In this document: positions 55,387 to 64,000 of the stretch, piece after piece
How the letters are laid out: the number at the start of each line of letters is the position of its first letter
Numbering within the stretch: the stretch's first letter is position 1
From: Aquibium sp. ELW1220
Lineage (GTDB): Bacteria > Pseudomonadota > Alphaproteobacteria > Rhizobiales > Rhizobiaceae
NCBI RefSeq assembly: GCF_030398385.1
Contig: NZ_JAOAOQ010000007.1
Location: 62,001 to 126,000, forward strand
Direction of reading: 5' to 3'
Length of the DNA stretch: 64,000 bases
Made by a program: the position numbers and the translations under genes
The notes under the pieces: model-generated
Database searches by the model: none
What the model was told of the DNA's origin: nothing
Seen by the model: the letters and a program-made list of their open reading frames with translations, nothing else

Positions 55387-56379
55387 TCAGGCCGCCGAGT
55401 TCTTCCGCGACAGGCTGTCTTCCCAGGCGAGCGAGGTCTCGATGATGTCGTCGATGGCGTCGAAGCGCGGCGTCCAGGCGAGTTCCTTGCGGGCGCGCCC
55501 GGCATTGGCGATGACGGAGGCGAGATCGCCCGGCCGGCGCGGCGCGAAGGCGACGGAAATGTCGCGTCCCGAGACCCGCCTGGCGCTGTCGATCACCTCA
55601 CGCACGGAATAGCCGCGGCCGTAGCCGCAATTGGCGACGAGATTGCCGCCGCCGCTGCGCAGGCGCTGCAGCGCCAGCCGATGGGCGAGGGCCAGGTCGG
55701 AGACGTGGATGTAGTCGCGGATGCCGGTACCGTCGCGGGTCTCCCAGTCCGTGCCGTAGACGTCGACGCGCTCGCGGCGGCCATGGGCGGCCTCGCAGAC
55801 GACCTTGATCAGGTGCGTGGCGCCCTTCGTCGACTGGCCGGTGCGGCCTTTCGGATCGGCGCCGGCGACGTTGAAATAGCGAAGGATGGCGTAGTCGAGC
55901 GGGTGGGCGACGGCGACGTCGCGCAGCATCAGTTCGACCATGAATTTCGACATGCCGTAGGGCGTCTGGGGCGCAACCAGCGCCTCCTCGTCGAGCGGCA
56001 GCGCGTCGCCGGCGGCATAGATCGCGGCAGTCGAGGAGAAGATGAAGTGGCGGACGCCGCCGGCCACCGCATGCTCGATCAGCGCGCGCGACTTGCAGGT
56101 GTTGTTCTCGTAGTAGAACAGCGGCTGCGAGATGGAATCGGGCACCACGACAGAGCCGGCGAAGTGGATGATCGCATCCACCGCGTGCTCGCGGATGACC
56201 CGCCGGACGAGCCGCCTGTCGGCGACATCGCCCTTGTAGAAGGCGGCTTCCGGCGCAAGCGCCCATTCGAAACCGGTCGACAGGTTGTCGATGACGACGA
56301 CCTCCTCGCCGGCATCGAGCAATTCCCATACCATGTGGCTGCCGATATAGCCGGCGCCACCCGTGACGAGCACAGCCAT
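55387..56379 (-). CDS. galE: UDP-glucose 4-epimerase
   Basis: The 330-residue SDR epimerase interconverts UDP-glucose and UDP-galactose, providing galactose for surface polysaccharides. It has TGGAGYIGSHM, the FAGSVVVPDSI segment, the catalytic Ser in FSSTAAIY, YGMSK with the catalytic Tyr and Lys, and YFNVAGADP. The ATG at 56379 gives the usual length. It is a monocistronic unit next to an aminotransferase gene. Confidence 0.93.
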   Translation of the reverse strand: MAVLVTGGAGYIGSHMVWELLDAGEEVVVIDNLSTGFEWALAPEAAFYKGDVADRRLVRRVIREHAVDAIIHFAGSVVVPDSISQPLFYYENNTCKSRALIEHAVAGGVRHFIFSSTAAIYAAGDALPLDEEALVAPQTPYGMSKFMVELMLRDVAVAHPLDYAILRYFNVAGADPKGRTGQSTKGATHLIKVVCEAAHGRRERVDVYGTDWETRDGTGIRDYIHVSDLALAHRLALQRLRSGGGNLVANCGYGRGYSVREVIDSARRVSGRDISVAFAPRRPGDLASVIANAGRARKELAWTPRFDAIDDIIETSLAWEDSLSRKNSAA

Positions 56380-56494
56380 TGGAGAAATCCGCCTGTTGTC
56401 CCGGCACACGTCCCGGTGCGCCAACGAGCGGACTATGCGCAGAAATGGTCTGAAGTGCCGTTAAGTCAGCCTCTGCAATTTTAGCGATTGTTTC

Positions 56495-57661
56495 TCAGCG
56501 ATCGCGGATCCAGCCGGCGATGCGATCGGCTGCCTCTTCCACTTCGTCCAGCCGCCGGTGAAAGCAGAGCCGCAGGTAGCCGTCGCCGCCCGCGCCGAAG
56601 GCGGTGCCGGGGGCGAGGCCGACATTGGCCCTGTCGACGATCTCGGCTGCTGCGGCGCGTGCATCGGGCAGACCGTCGACGGCGAAGAACAGGTAGAAGG
56701 CACCCGCCGGTGGCGAGAGCCTCACCCGGTTGGTGGCGCCGAGGATGCGGCAGACCACCTCGCGTGCCGTCGCCGCCCGTTCGACCTGCCCGGCGACGAA
56801 GTCGTCGCCCTCGTCGAGTGCTGCCACCGCGCCGCGCTGCAGGAACTGCGGCACCCCGGAATTGGAATACTGGATCAGGTTCTCGAAGGTCTGCTGCAGG
56901 CTCGGATGAACCCGCATCCAGCCGACGCGCCAGCCGGTCATCGCCCAGTTCTTGGAGAAGCTGTTGACGAAGATGACGCGGTCTTCCGGCTCCATCACGT
57001 CGACGAACGAGGCCGCGCGGCCGGCGTCATAGTGGAACAGGGCGTAGATCTCGTCTGCGATGATCCAGAGCCCGTGCCTGCGGGCGAGCGCCAGGATGTC
57101 GGCCAGCGTCTTCCGGTCGGCGGTCCAGCCGGTGGGGTTCGACGGCGAGTTGACGAAGAGGACCCGCGTCCTCGGCGTGATCGCGGCGGCGAGCCGCTCG
57201 ACGTCCAGGGTCCAGCCACGGTCGGAGAACGACAGTTCCACCGCAACCGGCTTCGTGCCCATCACGCCGGCCGCGGCGGCGAAGTTCGGCCAGGCCGGCG
57301 AGAGATACACCGCCTCGTCGCCGGCGCCGGCGGTCGCCTGCAGCGCCATCTGGATCGCGTGCATGCCCGATCCCGTCACCAGGAACTCCTCGGCGGCGGC
57401 CGGGCGGCCGAAATGGCGATGATGATAGTTCGCGAGCGCCTGGCGCAGCTCCGGCATGCCGCGCTGCCAGGTGTAGAACGTCTCGCCGGCCTGCAGGCCG
57501 GCGATCGCCGCGCGGGTGATGAAATCCGGCGTCGCCAGGTCGCCTTCGCCCGCCCACATGGGAATGAGGCCCGGACGTCCGCGGCCATAGTCGATGATCG
57601 CGGAAATGCCGCTGTCGGGCGCGAGCCGGGTTTCGGCGCGGATATCCTGGAGGAGGCTCAT
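56495..57661 (-). CDS. pyridoxal-phosphate aminotransferase, class I/II
   Basis: The 388-residue protein has LVTGSGMHAIQMALQA, the PLP-linked Asp in WIIADEIYALF, and the PLP lysine in SFSKNWAMTGWRVGW. It is an AspC-like aminotransferase; the substrate could be an aromatic or aspartate-type amino acid, which cannot be chosen from sequence. The ATG at 57661 begins the conserved part. The gene is between galE and mscL on the minus strand. Confidence 0.9.
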   Translation of the reverse strand: MSLLQDIRAETRLAPDSGISAIIDYGRGRPGLIPMWAGEGDLATPDFITRAAIAGLQAGETFYTWQRGMPELRQALANYHHRHFGRPAAAEEFLVTGSGMHAIQMALQATAGAGDEAVYLSPAWPNFAAAAGVMGTKPVAVELSFSDRGWTLDVERLAAAITPRTRVLFVNSPSNPTGWTADRKTLADILALARRHGLWIIADEIYALFHYDAGRAASFVDVMEPEDRVIFVNSFSKNWAMTGWRVGWMRVHPSLQQTFENLIQYSNSGVPQFLQRGAVAALDEGDDFVAGQVERAATAREVVCRILGATNRVRLSPPAGAFYLFFAVDGLPDARAAAAEIVDRANVGLAPGTAFGAGGDGYLRLCFHRRLDEVEEAADRIAGWIRDR

Positions 57662-57762
57662 GGCGATCATCATCCGTTTGCGAAAGGCGCCGGATTACGC
57701 CCGCCATGGGCCGGTTCGCAATAGGCCAGCGCGGCGGAAACCGATCCGCCGCGCCGGGCCGG

Positions 57763-58209
57763 TCAGGCGATGCGGGTCGGATCGTCGCGCTTGGCCAGAA
57801 GATCGCGGATTTCGGTCAGAAGCAGGATGTCCGCAGGGGGCGGCGCCGGCTGGTTGGGGGTCGCCTTGGGCTTGTCCATCGTGCGGCGCATCCGGTTCAC
57901 GGCCTTGATCATGATGAAGATGATCCACGCCAGGATGAGGAAGTTGATCACCACGGTGACGAAGTTGCCATAGGCGAAGACCGCGCCCTGCTCGCGTGCA
58001 GCCTCCAGCGTCGTGGCCGTCACGCCGGACGCGAGCGGCAGGAAGTAGTTCGAGAAATCGACGCCGCCGAAGATGGCGCCGACGATCGGCATGATGATGT
58101 CGTCGGTCAGCGACTTGACGATCAGGCCGAAGGCGCCGCCGATGATGACGCCGACGGCAAGATCGATCACGTTCCCCTTCGAGATGAATTCCTGGAATTC
58201 CTTTAGCAT
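57763..58209 (-). CDS. mscL: large-conductance mechanosensitive channel
   Basis: The 148-residue protein starts [27 protein letters not shown], has the first membrane helix here and the second ([21 protein letters not shown], about 82-102), and a C-terminal helical bundle ([15 protein letters not shown]). The pore releases solutes when membrane tension rises after hypo-osmotic shock. The length is normal. Confidence 0.96.
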   Translation of the reverse strand: MLKEFQEFISKGNVIDLAVGVIIGGAFGLIVKSLTDDIIMPIVGAIFGGVDFSNYFLPLASGVTATTLEAAREQGAVFAYGNFVTVVINFLILAWIIFIMIKAVNRMRRTMDKPKATPNQPAPPPADILLLTEIRDLLAKRDDPTRIA

Positions 58210-58401
58210 ATCCCCTCACTCTGCCCGGCTTGCAGCCCCGGGCGCGGCCCTTGTTGCGGGCGAAGATATAGCGCCGGTCAGTGCAAGAAGAAACGTCCTT
58301 CGGTCGGACCGGAAAATCGTGCAACAGACCGCGTCTGCTCAAGTCCGATTTGCTTTTTCGACCGGAGTTGTCGCAACATCGCGCCGGGGAGGACAGCGTG
58401 A

Positions 58402-61400
58402 ATGCGCGGCTGGGTCGTCGTCATCATCGCCATCGCCTATGTCACGCTGCTCTTCGTCATCGCGAGCCTGGGCGATCGCAGGGCGTCGCGGAATCCGGAG
58501 CGCGTGCGTCCCTACATCTACGCGCTCAGCCTGGCGATCTACTGCACCTCGTGGACCTTCTTCGGGTCGGTCGGCCTCGCCTCCGAGCGCGGGCTGGAGT
58601 TCCTGGCCATCTACATCGGCCCCGTCCTGGTGTTCCTGTTCGGCTACCAGCTGCTCCAGCGCATCGTGCGGCTCTCCAAGGCCGAGAAGATCACCTCGAT
58701 CGCCGATTTCCTGGCGGCCCGCTACGGCAAGAGCTTCGTGGTCGCCTCGATCGCGACGATCATCGCCACCGTCGGGGCGATCCCCTACATCGCGCTGCAG
58801 CTGAAGGCGATATCGGATTCCGTCAGCCTGATGGTCGAGCACTACACGGGCCGGCCGCCGGAGATCGATCTCTTCATCGGCGACATCTCGCTCCTGGTGG
58901 CGATCCTGCTCGCGCTTTTCGCCGTGCTCTTCGGCACGCGTCATGCCGATGCGACGGAGCACCAGGACGGTCTCGTGCTGGCGGTCGCGGTTGAATCGGT
59001 GGTCAAGCTCGCCGCCTTCCTCGCCGTCGGCATCTTCGTCGTGTTCCTGTTCTTCGACGGTCCGGCCGACCTGATCGAGGCGGTGCGCGGCAATGCCGAG
59101 GTCGCGGCCGCATCGGTGTACCCCACCTCCTTCGCCACCTGGTTCGTGCTGACGCTGCTCAGCACCTTCGCCATCATCATGCTGCCGCGGCAGTTCTACG
59201 TGATGATCGTGGAGAACCGGGGGCCCGGCGAGTTGCGCACGGCGACGTGGCTTTTTCCGATCTATCTCGTCCTGATCAATCTCTTCGTCATCCCGATCGC
59301 CTTTGCCGGCATCGTCACCGTCGGAAGCCAGACGAGCGCCGACCTCTACGTCCTGTCGCTGCCGCTGCTGGCGGGCAACGACCTCCTGGCCATGGCCGCC
59401 TTCATCGGCGGCCTCTCGGCGGCCACGGCCATGGTGATCGTGGCGAGCGTCGCGCTGTCGATCATGATCTCCAACGACCTCGTCATCCCGCTCCTGTTTC
59501 GCCGTCTCATCCGCTCGGGCCGGACGGGCTACGAGGACTGGTCGCAGATCATCCTCAACGTGCGCCGCGCGGCGATCTTCCTCGTCCTGTTCGCCGCCTT
59601 CCTCTACTACCGCGAGACGACCCACAACACGCGGCTGGCGTCGATCGGGCTGATGTCGTTCGCCGCCATCGCCCAGTTCGCGCCCGCCTTCTTCGGCGGT
59701 CTGCTTTGGCGGCGGGCCAACGGCCGCGGCGCCATCATCGGCATGACCGGCGGCATCCTCGTCTGGGCCTACACGCTGCTCTTGCCCTCGCTCGCACCGG
59801 CGGATCTCCCGCTGGTGGTCCACGGGCCGTTCGGGCTGGAGGCGCTGCGCCCGCGGGCGCTGTTCGGGGTCGTCGCCGAGCCGCTCAACCATGGTGTCTT
59901 CTGGAGCCTGCTCGTCAACACGCTGGGGCTGGTGCTCGGCTCGCTGTCGCGGGCCGCGCGACCGCTCGAACGCATCCAGGCGTCGATCTTCGTCCCGCGC
60001 GAGGTCAGCCCGATGCCCAGCCTGCGCCGGTTCCGCACCACCGCCACCGTCGACGACCTCAAGGATACGATCTCGCGCTATCTCGGTGCCGAGCGCACCG
60101 AACGCTCCTTCGAGAGCTACGCGCAGAAGCGCGGGCGCAAGATCGACGGCGGCGAGCCTGCCGACATGGCGATCATCCGTTTCTCGGAACAGCTTCTCAC
60201 CAGCGCCGTCGGGTCCTCGTCGGCCCGTCTCGTCCTGTCGCTGCTGCTCCAGCGCCGCGACAAGACCGTCAAGGACGCCTACAAGCTGCTCGACGACGCC
60301 TCCGAGGCGCTGCAGCACAACCGCGACCTGCTGCAGACGGCGCTCGACCAGATGGGGCAGGGGGTCACGGTCTTCGACCGCGATTTCCGGCTGATCTGCT
60401 GGAACCGGCAGTATCGGCTGCTGCTCGACCTGCCCGACGAGCTCGGCCAGGTCGGCGTGTCGCTGGGACAGGTGCTCGACCATCTGGCGCAGCGCGGCGA
60501 CATCGAGCACGGCTCCGAAGGCCTGGCGCTCGAACGCCTCAACACTTTCGGCAGCCCCTGGCAGATCGAGCTCAAGGCCAGCGGCCGCATTCTCGAGGTC
60601 CGCTCGAACCCGATGCCGGACGGCGGCATCGTCGCCACCTATGCGGACATCACCGCGCGGGTGCGTGCCGACGTCGAGCTGAAGAGCGCAAACGAATCGC
60701 TGGAACAGCGCGTCGCGCGCCGCACCGCCGAACTGCTTCGCGTCAACGAGGAACTGGCGCAGGCGCAGATGCTGGCCGAGGAGGCCAATCTCGGAAAGAC
60801 CCGCTTCCTGGCAGCGGCAGGCCACGACATCCTGCAGCCGCTGAACGCTGCCCGGCTCTACTGCGCCTCGCTCCTCGAACAGGCAGGGAAGGGGCCGACC
60901 GGCGCAGCAGCGGCCAATATCGAATCGGCGCTCGAATCGGTCGAGATGATCCTTGGCGCGGTGCTCGACATCTCGCGGCTCGACGCCGGCGCGATGCGAC
61001 CGAAGGAGACCGCGTTCCGGCTCGACGGGCTGCTGCGCCAGATCGGCACGGATTTCCAGCCCATGGCCCGGGAGAAGGGGCTGCAGCTGCGCATCGTGCC
61101 GTCGTCGCTGACGGTGACGACCGACCGCAATCTGCTGCGACGGCTGATCCAGAATCTCGTCTCCAACGCCATCAAGTACACACGCAAGGGCACCGTGCTG
61201 ATCGGCGCGCGGCGGCGGGGCGAACTCGTGGAAATCCAGGTTCTCGACAGCGGGATCGGTATCGCGCCGGACAAGCTCAACACCGTCTTCCGCGAATTCA
61301 CGCGCCTCGACGAAGGCATGCGCGAGGCCCAGGGCCTGGGGCTCGGCCTGTCGATCGTCGACCGCATCGCCCGGGTGCTGCGCCTGGAAATCCGGATCCT

Positions 61401-61890
61401 GTCGCACCAGCACCGCGGGACCCGCTTCTCGGTGATCATGCCGGTGTCGGAGCCGATGGCCAGGGAAGCCGTCGTCACGCCGCTGCGCACGGCCGAAGGC
61501 GGGCAGTCGCTGGCCGGCCTCGACGTGCTGTGCATCGACAACGAGCCGCGCATCCTCGACGGCATGCGCCTCCTCCTGGAAGGATGGGGCTGCCGGGTGA
61601 CGACCCACGGCGCGATGCCGGACGTCTCGGATGGTGCGCTCGGCGATCCGCCCGACGTGATCCTGGCCGACTACCATCTCGACCGCGACGACGGGATCCG
61701 CGTGATCCGGCGCCTGCGCGAGGCCTATGGCCGGGACGTGCCCGGCGTGCTGATCACCGCCGACCGGTCGAGCGAGGTGCGCGAGAAGGCAGCCGCGCTC
61801 GACGTCGTCCTCCTCAACAAGCCGGTGAAGCCGGCCGCGCTGCGGACCGTGCTGCGGCGTTGCCGCAAGATGTCCCCGGCGGCGGAATAG
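58402..61890 (+). CDS. CrbS-like hybrid histidine kinase with a solute-symporter domain
   Basis: The 1162-residue protein has a sodium/solute symporter-like domain with about 12-13 membrane segments (residues 1 to about 490), a PAS-like domain near 640-760 (GVTVFDRDFRLICWNRQYR), an H-box AAGHDILQPLNAARL near 809, an ATPase domain (LIQNLVSNAIKYTRKG near 916, DSGIGIA) and a receiver domain (from about 1042, phosphoacceptor Asp in ILADYHLD). This is the CrbS/NahK layout; CrbS-CrbR controls acetate use in Vibrio and Pseudomonas. A NarL-type regulator lies convergently next to it. The sensed ligand here is unknown. Confidence 0.92.
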   Translation: MRGWVVVIIAIAYVTLLFVIASLGDRRASRNPERVRPYIYALSLAIYCTSWTFFGSVGLASERGLEFLAIYIGPVLVFLFGYQLLQRIVRLSKAEKITSIADFLAARYGKSFVVASIATIIATVGAIPYIALQLKAISDSVSLMVEHYTGRPPEIDLFIGDISLLVAILLALFAVLFGTRHADATEHQDGLVLAVAVESVVKLAAFLAVGIFVVFLFFDGPADLIEAVRGNAEVAAASVYPTSFATWFVLTLLSTFAIIMLPRQFYVMIVENRGPGELRTATWLFPIYLVLINLFVIPIAFAGIVTVGSQTSADLYVLSLPLLAGNDLLAMAAFIGGLSAATAMVIVASVALSIMISNDLVIPLLFRRLIRSGRTGYEDWSQIILNVRRAAIFLVLFAAFLYYRETTHNTRLASIGLMSFAAIAQFAPAFFGGLLWRRANGRGAIIGMTGGILVWAYTLLLPSLAPADLPLVVHGPFGLEALRPRALFGVVAEPLNHGVFWSLLVNTLGLVLGSLSRAARPLERIQASIFVPREVSPMPSLRRFRTTATVDDLKDTISRYLGAERTERSFESYAQKRGRKIDGGEPADMAIIRFSEQLLTSAVGSSSARLVLSLLLQRRDKTVKDAYKLLDDASEALQHNRDLLQTALDQMGQGVTVFDRDFRLICWNRQYRLLLDLPDELGQVGVSLGQVLDHLAQRGDIEHGSEGLALERLNTFGSPWQIELKASGRILEVRSNPMPDGGIVATYADITARVRADVELKSANESLEQRVARRTAELLRVNEELAQAQMLAEEANLGKTRFLAAAGHDILQPLNAARLYCASLLEQAGKGPTGAAAANIESALESVEMILGAVLDISRLDAGAMRPKETAFRLDGLLRQIGTDFQPMAREKGLQLRIVPSSLTVTTDRNLLRRLIQNLVSNAIKYTRKGTVLIGARRRGELVEIQVLDSGIGIAPDKLNTVFREFTRLDEGMREAQGLGLGLSIVDRIARVLRLEIRILSHQHRGTRFSVIMPVSEPMAREAVVTPLRTAEGGQSLAGLDVLCIDNEPRILDGMRLLLEGWGCRVTTHGAMPDVSDGALGDPPDVILADYHLDRDDGIRVIRRLREAYGRDVPGVLITADRSSEVREKAAALDVVLLNKPVKPAALRTVLRRCRKMSPAAE

Positions 61891-61920
61891 CAGCACGCCG
61901 AATCGGTTGCGCGGTTTTCT

Positions 61921-62583
61921 TCAGGTCGCCGGTGCGGCGATCGCGTCCGTGGCGATGCGCGAGAGCTGGATCACCGCCTGGGTGCGACTGTCGACGTCGA
62001 GCTTCTGAAGCACGGCCGAGACATGCGCCTTGACGGTGGCCTCCGAGACGCCGAGTTCATAGGCGATCTGCTTGTTGAGCAGGCCCTCGGCGATCATCGA
62101 CAGGACCCGGGCCTGCTGCGGCGTCAGGCTGTGCAGCCGGTGGATCAGGTCGGCGATCTCGGGGTCGGTCTCGGTGCCGAGATCGCCGTCGGCCGGCGCA
62201 TGGACGCCGCCGTCGAGCACGGTCTGCACCGCCTTGCGGATCTCTTCCATGCTGGCGGATTTGGAGATGTATCCGGAGGCGCCGAGGTCGAGCGCCCGGC
62301 GGATGGTCTCGATCTCGTCATGCGCCGAGACGATCATGACGGGCGCTCCGACGTTGATTGCCCGGATCGCCACCAGCCCCGACAGCCCGCTGGCGCCCGG
62401 CATCGTCAGGTCGAGCAGCACGAGGTCGATGTCGTCGCTGCCGGCCACGATCGCCTTCGTCTCGGCGAACGTACCCGCCTCCAGGATGACCGGATCCTCG
62501 GCCACGCTTGCGAGCGCCTGTTTCAGCGCGCCGCGAAACAGCGGGTGATCGTCGGCGATCACGATTTTCAGGCCCGATGACAC
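61921..62583 (-). CDS. response regulator, LuxR/NarL type, CrbR-like
   Basis: The 220-residue protein has a receiver domain (D11, D12, phosphoacceptor D58 in LVLLDLTMPG) and a LuxR-type DNA-binding domain (LTPQQARVLSMIAEGLLNKQIA, VSEATVKAHVSAVLQKLDV). The GTG at 62583 is chosen because GGGAGG lies eight bases upstream; the longer frame begins in upstream noise. It is convergent with the symporter-domain kinase, a CrbS/CrbR-like pair, and probably activates acetate or other carboxylate-use genes elsewhere. Confidence 0.88.
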   Translation of the reverse strand: MSSGLKIVIADDHPLFRGALKQALASVAEDPVILEAGTFAETKAIVAGSDDIDLVLLDLTMPGASGLSGLVAIRAINVGAPVMIVSAHDEIETIRRALDLGASGYISKSASMEEIRKAVQTVLDGGVHAPADGDLGTETDPEIADLIHRLHSLTPQQARVLSMIAEGLLNKQIAYELGVSEATVKAHVSAVLQKLDVDSRTQAVIQLSRIATDAIAAPAT

Positions 62584-62792
62584 TGGCCGTCCTCCCTGGG
62601 TCCCGTATCCGATTCTTGTTCTGTCGATGGATGACGGGAAGTCGATTATGCGGCGTTGCGGTCGCATTTCAAGCAGTAAGGAGGCTGCCGACCCCGCGAA
62701 GCCTGAATTCCGCAGGCGTTTCCTGCCGGTTGGACCGAAACCTTTCCGTCCGCGCACCGTTCAGACCTCCAAACCCGAAAAAGGAGGATGCC

Positions 62793-63155
62793 GTGGAGCC
62801 CGTTCGGCAGGTGGCCTTCGTCTGCATCGGCAGAGCCGTGGGCTTCGGCGCCCTCGCGATCGTCCTGATGATGCTCTCCTTCGCCTTCGACGCAGCGCTG
62901 GCCTTCCGCTGCGGCGCGATCTGCACGCTCCTGATGGCGGGCATCCTGACCCGCAAGGCGATGGTGGCGCACCGCCAGCCGCCGCGGCGAACCGAGGTCT
63001 GGCTTCACCTCGACGAGCGCTGGCGTCCGTCCGACGAGCGCGGGAACCGCAACTTCTCGGCGATGATGAGCGAGGTCTACGCCGAGTTTGCCCGCCTGGC
63101 GTTGAACATCGCGTGCGGCTTCTTCGCCGTCTCCGTCGCGTTTTCCTTCGTGTAG
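62793..63155 (+). CDS. small membrane protein, hypothetical
   Basis: The 120-residue protein has hydrophobic segments near residues 17-37 (GALAIVLMMLSFAFDAALAF), 41-53 and 97-118. A polar middle (EVWLHLDERWRPSDERGNRNF) lies between them. The GTG at 62793 has AAAGGAGG at good spacing, so the start is firm. No family was recognised. Confidence 0.72.
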   Translation: MEPVRQVAFVCIGRAVGFGALAIVLMMLSFAFDAALAFRCGAICTLLMAGILTRKAMVAHRQPPRRTEVWLHLDERWRPSDERGNRNFSAMMSEVYAEFARLALNIACGFFAVSVAFSFV

Positions 63156-63369
63156 ACACGAGGCTACGGCGCCCGCCCGTCGCCGCACGACGCGGCCGGC
63201 TGGCCTTGCAGGGAGCAGCGGCTCCGCGATAGATTCGATTCGGGCTTGGCTCGAGCCTCCTCCCTCCGACGGGGCAGCATCCGGCATGCAGAGCGACGAT
63301 CCTGCGGACCTTTCGCGTTCGAGCGCTGCATGAGGAGGGGTTGCGACATCGCTCGACGAGGAAGCGACG

Positions 63370-64000
63370 ATGAAGCTGTCTGCCCCCATCTACAGGCTGA
63401 AACGCCAGGCCAAATCGATGTCGCGCGAGCGCGGCATTCCCCTGAACGAGGCGCTCGACGCGATCGCGCGCAAGAGCGGCTTTCGCAGCTGGAGCCATCT
63501 GGCCTTCGCGGCCCGGTCGGATCCGGCAACCCGCATTCTGCGCGAACTGCGCGGAGGAGACATGCTGCTGCTGGGCGCACGTCCCGGCCAGGGCAAGACG
63601 CTGCTTGCGCTCGAACTGGCGGTTGCCGCCGCCGGAACCGGGCGGCGGAGCTTCTTCTTCACGCTCGAATACACCGATGCCGACGTGCGCAACCGCCTCG
63701 CATCCCTCGGTCTCGCCGCGGGTGAAGGCGAGATCCCGCTGGTCATCGACACGTCCGACGAGATCTGTGCTGCCCATGTCGTCGCCCGGCTGCGCGCCGA
63801 GGCGTGCCCGGCCTTCGCGGTGATCGACTATCTGCAGCTTCTCGACCAGAAGCGGTCGACGCCCGAACTCGGCGCCCAACTCGCCGCGCTCGGCGCGCAT
63901 GCCCGGGACACCGGGGCGATCATCGTGCTGATTTCGCAGATCGATCGCGCCTTCGAACGCGACGACAGGCGCATGCCCGGGCTGGCGGACGTGCGGCTGC
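63370..64000 (+). CDS. short DnaB-like RecA-fold ATPase (cut by window edge)
   Basis: The visible 210 residues have an N-terminal helical region of about 55 residues (ERGIPLNEALDAIARKSGF) and a RecA-type core with Walker A LGARPGQGKTLLALEL near residues 67-82 and a Walker B region FAVIDYLQLLDQKR near 151. The DnaB-like FTLEYTDADVRNRL segment is also present. It lacks the primase-binding N-terminal domain of replicative DnaB, so it is a related ATPase of about 250 residues, whose end lies outside the window. Confidence 0.82.
   Translation, partial: MKLSAPIYRLKRQAKSMSRERGIPLNEALDAIARKSGFRSWSHLAFAARSDPATRILRELRGGDMLLLGARPGQGKTLLALELAVAAAGTGRRSFFFTLEYTDADVRNRLASLGLAAGEGEIPLVIDTSDEICAAHVVARLRAEACPAFAVIDYLQLLDQKRSTPELGAQLAALGAHARDTGAIIVLISQIDRAFERDDRRMPGLADVRL

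Noticed and set aside
58339-61896. 1185-codon minus-strand frame opposite the hybrid kinase
   Set aside because: Entirely antisense to a well-supported kinase; translation is low-complexity Arg/Asp/Glu.

Overview
The window is GC-rich DNA from an alphaproteobacterium, most likely of the order Hyphomicrobiales/Rhizobiales (Phyllobacteriaceae-like; the genus cannot be fixed from sequence alone). The pointers are a fused trpE(G) gene behind a short trpL leader with two Trp codons, a BA14K-family protein, UPF0262 and DUF2948 genes, the core block murA - DUF2948 - hisD - UPF0262 - low-Mr phosphatase - infA - maf - yacG, and intergenic palindromic elements of a rhizobial type. There is no integrase, transposase, rRNA or CRISPR array in the window.

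Layout. 1-5.8 kb (minus strand): a polyamine-type ABC transporter operon (ATPase, binding protein, two permeases), then a short-chain dehydrogenase and the start of a CaiB-type CoA-transferase. 6.3-14.4 kb (minus): five poorly characterised genes (long coiled-coil protein, unknown protein, AAA+ ATPase, unknown protein, DUF2333 membrane protein). Between the third and fourth sit a VapBC toxin-antitoxin pair and a DUF559 gene broken by a stop codon and bracketed by inverted repeats. 14.5-15.8 kb: BA14K protein and thymidine kinase. 16.0-25.2 kb (plus): choline/betaine transporter choXWV, a NarL-type two-component pair, formate-tetrahydrofolate ligase, a DUF2254 membrane protein and a PAP2 phosphatase. 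25.3-29 kb: trpL/attenuator/trpE(G), a cation diffusion facilitator and a small CXXC protein.

29-35.7 kb is an accessory block: pyruvyltransferase-like protein, family 25 glycosyltransferase, two divergently transcribed Mur-ligase-like enzymes with the same four-cysteine tail, a PP-loop ATPase and a formyltransferase. It looks like a surface-glycan or small-molecule pathway that I cannot match to a described one. 36.3-45.7 kb is a tightly packed seven-gene plus-strand operon: exported helical protein, two paralogous lipoproteins, exported trypsin-like protease, subtilisin-like protease, HETTH metalloprotease and ComEC-like metallo-beta-lactamase-fold hydrolase. Three unrelated protease families plus an MBL enzyme in one coupled operon, ending beside a tRNA-Phe gene, is the best candidate in the window for an undescribed system.

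46-52.5 kb returns to the core housekeeping block and a tRNA-Thr gene. 52.6-58.2 kb holds a glycosyltransferase, small envelope proteins, galE, an aminotransferase and mscL. 58.4-62.6 kb carries a CrbS/CrbR-like pair: a kinase fused to a solute-symporter domain, with a convergent LuxR-type regulator. The window ends in a short DnaB-like RecA-fold ATPase. Domain and family assignments are from motif reading, without database searches.
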